Source of the DNA: JACDBD01 sp050743385
GTDB taxonomy: Bacteria; Actinomycetota; Acidimicrobiia; IMCC26256; JACDBD01
Assembly: GCA_050743385.1 (NCBI GenBank)
Contig: JBOGFJ010000005.1
Coordinates: forward strand, 1-6,490
Length of the DNA stretch: 6,490 bases
Reading direction: 5' to 3'
Positions 6,456 through 6,490 of the stretch are shown piece after piece. The translations under genes and the position numbers were made by a program. The notes beneath the pieces were generated by a model. It saw only the letters and a program-made list of their open reading frames with translations, made no database searches and had not been told where the DNA came from. How positions within the stretch are numbered: the first letter of the stretch is position 1; each line of letters begins with the position of its first letter.

Positions 6456-6490
6456 GTTCATCCGGGTGTCTTCCATGCGCAGCACGGGCG
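6444..6490 (-). CDS. Probable C-terminus of a convergent gene (start outside window)
   Basis: On the minus strand an open frame enters from the right edge and ends at TGA (6444-6446), encoding PVLRMEDTRMNYGG. Of its 14 codons, 13 end in G or C, matching coding usage here, and the other minus-strand frames look less gene-like. The position, convergent on the coiled-coil gene with a hairpin over the stop, is what a gene end would look like. Fourteen residues are too few to assign a family, and I do not recognise the peptide. Confidence 0.45.
   Translation of the reverse strand, partial: PVLRMEDTRMNYGG

Overview
This window looks like ordinary core-type chromosome from a high-GC actinomycete, with no sign of a mobile island. 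The pointers are the very GC-rich coding with G/C at third codon positions, two different luciferase-like (LLM) F420-type oxidoreductases, one resembling the mycobacterial Rv1855c subfamily, and TANNNT -10 boxes sitting directly in front of GTG starts (leaderless transcription). An acidimicrobial or related F420-making, fatty-acid-degrading actinobacterium fits best, but this is an inference from gene content.

Layout, left to right. Bases 2-298 (+) are the C-terminus of an acyl-CoA dehydrogenase cut by the window edge. Convergent to it is a two-gene minus-strand unit: a MmcQ/YjbR-like protein (1212-1583), whose stop overlaps the start of an Rv1855c-like LLM oxidoreductase (343-1215) as ATGA. 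A 55-base intergenic gap separates this unit from a second, divergent LLM oxidoreductase (1639-2532, +), which has a leaderless-type promoter. That gene ends tail to tail, with a 4-base overlap, against a minus-strand unit of three genes read from right to left: a UbiA-family membrane prenyltransferase (4592-5635), a fatty-acyl-CoA ligase of the Thermus ttLC-FACS/AlkK type (2908-4548) and a 103-residue three-helix membrane protein (2529-2840). Divergent from the prenyltransferase is an unrecognised 220-residue protein (5734-6396, +) with a Pro/Thr-rich head, one membrane helix and a coiled coil. A strong hairpin (6422-6455) follows it, and the last bases probably hold the C-terminus of another minus-strand gene.

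Functional reading. The acyl-CoA dehydrogenase and acyl-CoA ligase belong to fatty-acid or related carboxylate catabolism. The two LLM proteins are F420- or flavin-dependent redox enzymes of unknown substrate. The UbiA protein makes a prenylated lipid, possibly a menaquinone precursor. The pairing of UbiA with a fatty-acyl-CoA ligase rather than a MenE-like ligase leaves the actual pathway open.

I found no RNA genes, CRISPR arrays, insertion sequences, attachment sites or origins, and no gene-free stretch reaches 300 bases. I see no clear new multi-gene system. The points most worth a second look are the orphan membrane module at 2529-2840, the terminator-like hairpin inside its coding end, the shared TACGCT leaderless promoters, and the repeat-built coiled-coil protein at the right.
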